Shown one piece after another: positions 6,557-7,380 of a stretch of DNA of 7,380 nt. The DNA is taken from NCBI GenBank assembly GCA_964569055.1, contig CAZMSZ010000371.1, positions 1 through 7,380 on the forward strand. The letters are read 5' to 3'. The notes under the pieces were generated by a model. It worked only from the letters and a program-made list of their open reading frames with translations. It was not told the DNA's origin and did no database searches. Made by a program: the position numbers and the translations under genes. The DNA is from JAWLGW01 sp964569055. Lineage in GTDB: Bacteria > Planctomycetota > J058. Numbering within the stretch: position 1 is the stretch's first letter; each line of letters begins with the position of its first letter.

Positions 6557-6951
6557 ACCCCGAGGTGCTGGACGGCGTGATCGAGCTGGTGCGCGAGACG
6601 CTCGCCCTCGACGACGCCACCCCGGTCCGCCCCGAGCAGCTCCTGTTCTTCGACCTCCAGCTCAGCTCCATGGACTTCCTCGACCTCCTGTTCCGGGTCG
6701 AGGAGCGGTTCGGGGTGCGGATCCCCGAGGGCACCCTGCGCGGGTTCGCCCAGGGCGAGCTGAGCGACGACGCGTTCGCGCAGGAGGGCGCGCTGACCCC
6801 GCTGGGGCGCGAGCGGCTCATGGCCCTGCTCGCCGACGCGCCGCCCGAGCTGTTCCCGGCGCGGATCTCGACGCAGGCCCTGCACCGCTTCTGCACCGTG
6901 GCCGCGGTGGCGCGGCTGGTGGAGCACCGGCGCGCGCAGGCGGGCGGCTGA
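6553..6951 (+). CDS. Acyl carrier protein, long form with C-terminal insertion
   Basis: The 132-residue product is longer than a typical carrier protein (about 80). Residues 1-60 are a clear carrier-protein core: helix I around 5-18, then FFDLQLSSMDFLDLLFRVEE (32-51), which aligns gap-free with helix II, and FGVRIPEG (53-60), which matches the conserved FxxxIP turn. Ser39 is the expected phosphopantetheine attachment site; the residue before it is Ser rather than Asp. Residues 62-110 form an extra stretch between helices III and IV. It includes LTPLGRERLMALL and a Pro-rich link before a final helix with FCTVAAVARLVE. Extended carrier proteins of this shape accompany FabF/FabZ-like genes in specialised lipid clusters, by recollection. 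The gene sits between the ketosynthase (ATGA overlap) and the dehydratase (one-base gap), so it is probably the chain-elongation carrier. Confidence 0.85.
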   Translation: MNPEVLDGVIELVRETLALDDATPVRPEQLLFFDLQLSSMDFLDLLFRVEERFGVRIPEGTLRGFAQGELSDDAFAQEGALTPLGRERLMALLADAPPELFPARISTQALHRFCTVAAVARLVEHRRAQAGG

Positions 6952-6952
6952 G

Positions 6953-7380
6953 GTGTTCGAGCACGTGCGCGGGATCGCGCTCGACGTGACGGCCCGCTCG
7001 GCGCGCGGGCGCGCCGAGGTCCCCGCCGAGCACCCCACCTTCGCCGATCACTTCCCGGGCGCGCCGCTCCTCCCGGGGAGCGTGGTGCTCGAGCTGCTCG
7101 CGCAGGTCGCGGGGCCGCTGGTGGAGGAGGCGGCGCTCGCCGAGCAGGGCGCGACCCGCTGGGCGCTCCTGGCCGCCGTGCGCAGCGCTCGCTTCCGGCG
7201 GCCGATCGCGCTCCCCGCCGCGCTGACGCTCGAGGCCGAGTTGGTCCGGCTCGACGAGCGCGCGGCGGTCGCCTGCGCGCGGCTGTGGGTGGAGCCGCCT
7301 ACGGCCGATTCCGATTCCCAATCCCAATCCGAGTCCGAGTCCGAGTCCGAGTCCGAGTCCGAGTCCGAGTCCGAGTCCGA
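6953..7380 (+). CDS. FabZ-like hotdog 3-hydroxyacyl-ACP dehydratase (3' end beyond the window)
   Basis: The visible 142 codons start at GTG 6953, one base after the preceding stop. The FabZ/FabA hotdog signature is at 31-51: ADHFPGAPLLPG, then ELLAQ. His33 and Glu47 have the 14-residue spacing of the catalytic pair in FabZ. FRRPIALPAALTLEAEL (81-97) matches the second beta region of the fold. The enzyme would dehydrate the 3-hydroxyacyl-carrier intermediate after ketosynthase and a reductase not seen in this window. After WVEPP (112-116) the normal fold is largely complete, and the frame continues into a hexamer repeat giving alternating Ser with Asp, Gln and then Glu, to the edge of the window. 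A Ser/Glu tail is not part of the usual FabZ. It may be a disordered C-terminal extension, a linker to a further domain, or simple-sequence invasion. The true end is not visible. Confidence 0.85.
   Translation, partial: MFEHVRGIALDVTARSARGRAEVPAEHPTFADHFPGAPLLPGSVVLELLAQVAGPLVEEAALAEQGATRWALLAAVRSARFRRPIALPAALTLEAELVRLDERAAVACARLWVEPPTADSDSQSQSESESESESESESESES
7307..7380 (+). repeat. Hexanucleotide tandem repeat (continues beyond the window)
   Basis: Two GATTCC units (7307-7318), two CAATCC units (7319-7330) and then eight exact GAGTCC units with a partial ninth (7331-7380) run without interruption to the edge. All fit the pattern NANTCC. Because the unit is six bases, changes in copy number keep the reading frame of the dehydratase gene and only lengthen or shorten a Ser-X tail. 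The ordered blocks suggest unit-by-unit expansion of variant hexamers. Confidence 0.95.

Noticed and set aside
7307..7380. CRISPR-like array
   Set aside because: The unit is six bases with no spacers; it is a simple tandem repeat.

Overview
The window has two parts. Positions 1 to about 680 are moderate in GC and hold the 3' end of a D12-class DNA adenine methyltransferase, followed by about 600 bases in which I find no convincing gene. From about 690 to the right edge the GC content is very high, with almost every third codon position G or C, and the plus strand carries a tightly packed eight-gene operon. The composition, the many GTG starts and a hexamer microsatellite at the right edge suggest a very high-GC bacterium. 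A myxobacterium (Myxococcota) is my best guess, at low confidence; nothing here proves the taxon.

Operon layout, all on the plus strand: (1) a radical SAM protein with many cysteines, resembling the tetraether lipid synthase (Tes/MJ0619) family, 913-2448; (2) a small divergent acyl carrier protein, 2457-2750; (3) a B12-binding-domain radical SAM protein, 2747-4072; (4) an Sfp-type 4'-phosphopantetheinyl transferase-like protein, 4069-4698; (5) a ketoacyl-synthase-like protein without a catalytic cysteine, like a chain-length factor, 4695-5420; (6) a FabF-like ketosynthase with intact Cys/His/Lys/His residues, 5417-6556; (7) a second, longer acyl carrier protein, 6553-6951; (8) a FabZ-like hotdog dehydratase, 6953 to beyond the window. 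Four of the seven junctions are exact 4-base stop/start overlaps, one has a 4-base overlap at a GTG start after the first carrier protein, and the other two have gaps of 8 and 1 bases. This is one transcription and translation unit.

Taken together the genes look like a type II fatty-acid/polyketide-style assembly line: two carrier proteins, a transferase to arm them, a ketosynthase with a non-catalytic partner, and a dehydratase. Two radical SAM enzymes of families that work on unactivated carbon are added to it. No ketoreductase, acyltransferase, CoA ligase or thioesterase is visible, so the cluster probably continues to the right. The combination recalls aryl-polyene and ladderane-type clusters, but the presence of a Tes-like enzyme suggests a specialised lipid or hydrocarbon with unusual C-C bonds. 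The product is unknown and this is inference.

Points of note: both carrier proteins have Ser-Ser in place of the usual Asp-Ser at the phosphopantetheine site; the transferase lacks some canonical residues; a perfect 16-bp palindrome lies 46 bases upstream of the first gene; and the dehydratase runs in frame into a hexamer repeat encoding alternating serine and acidic or amide residues.
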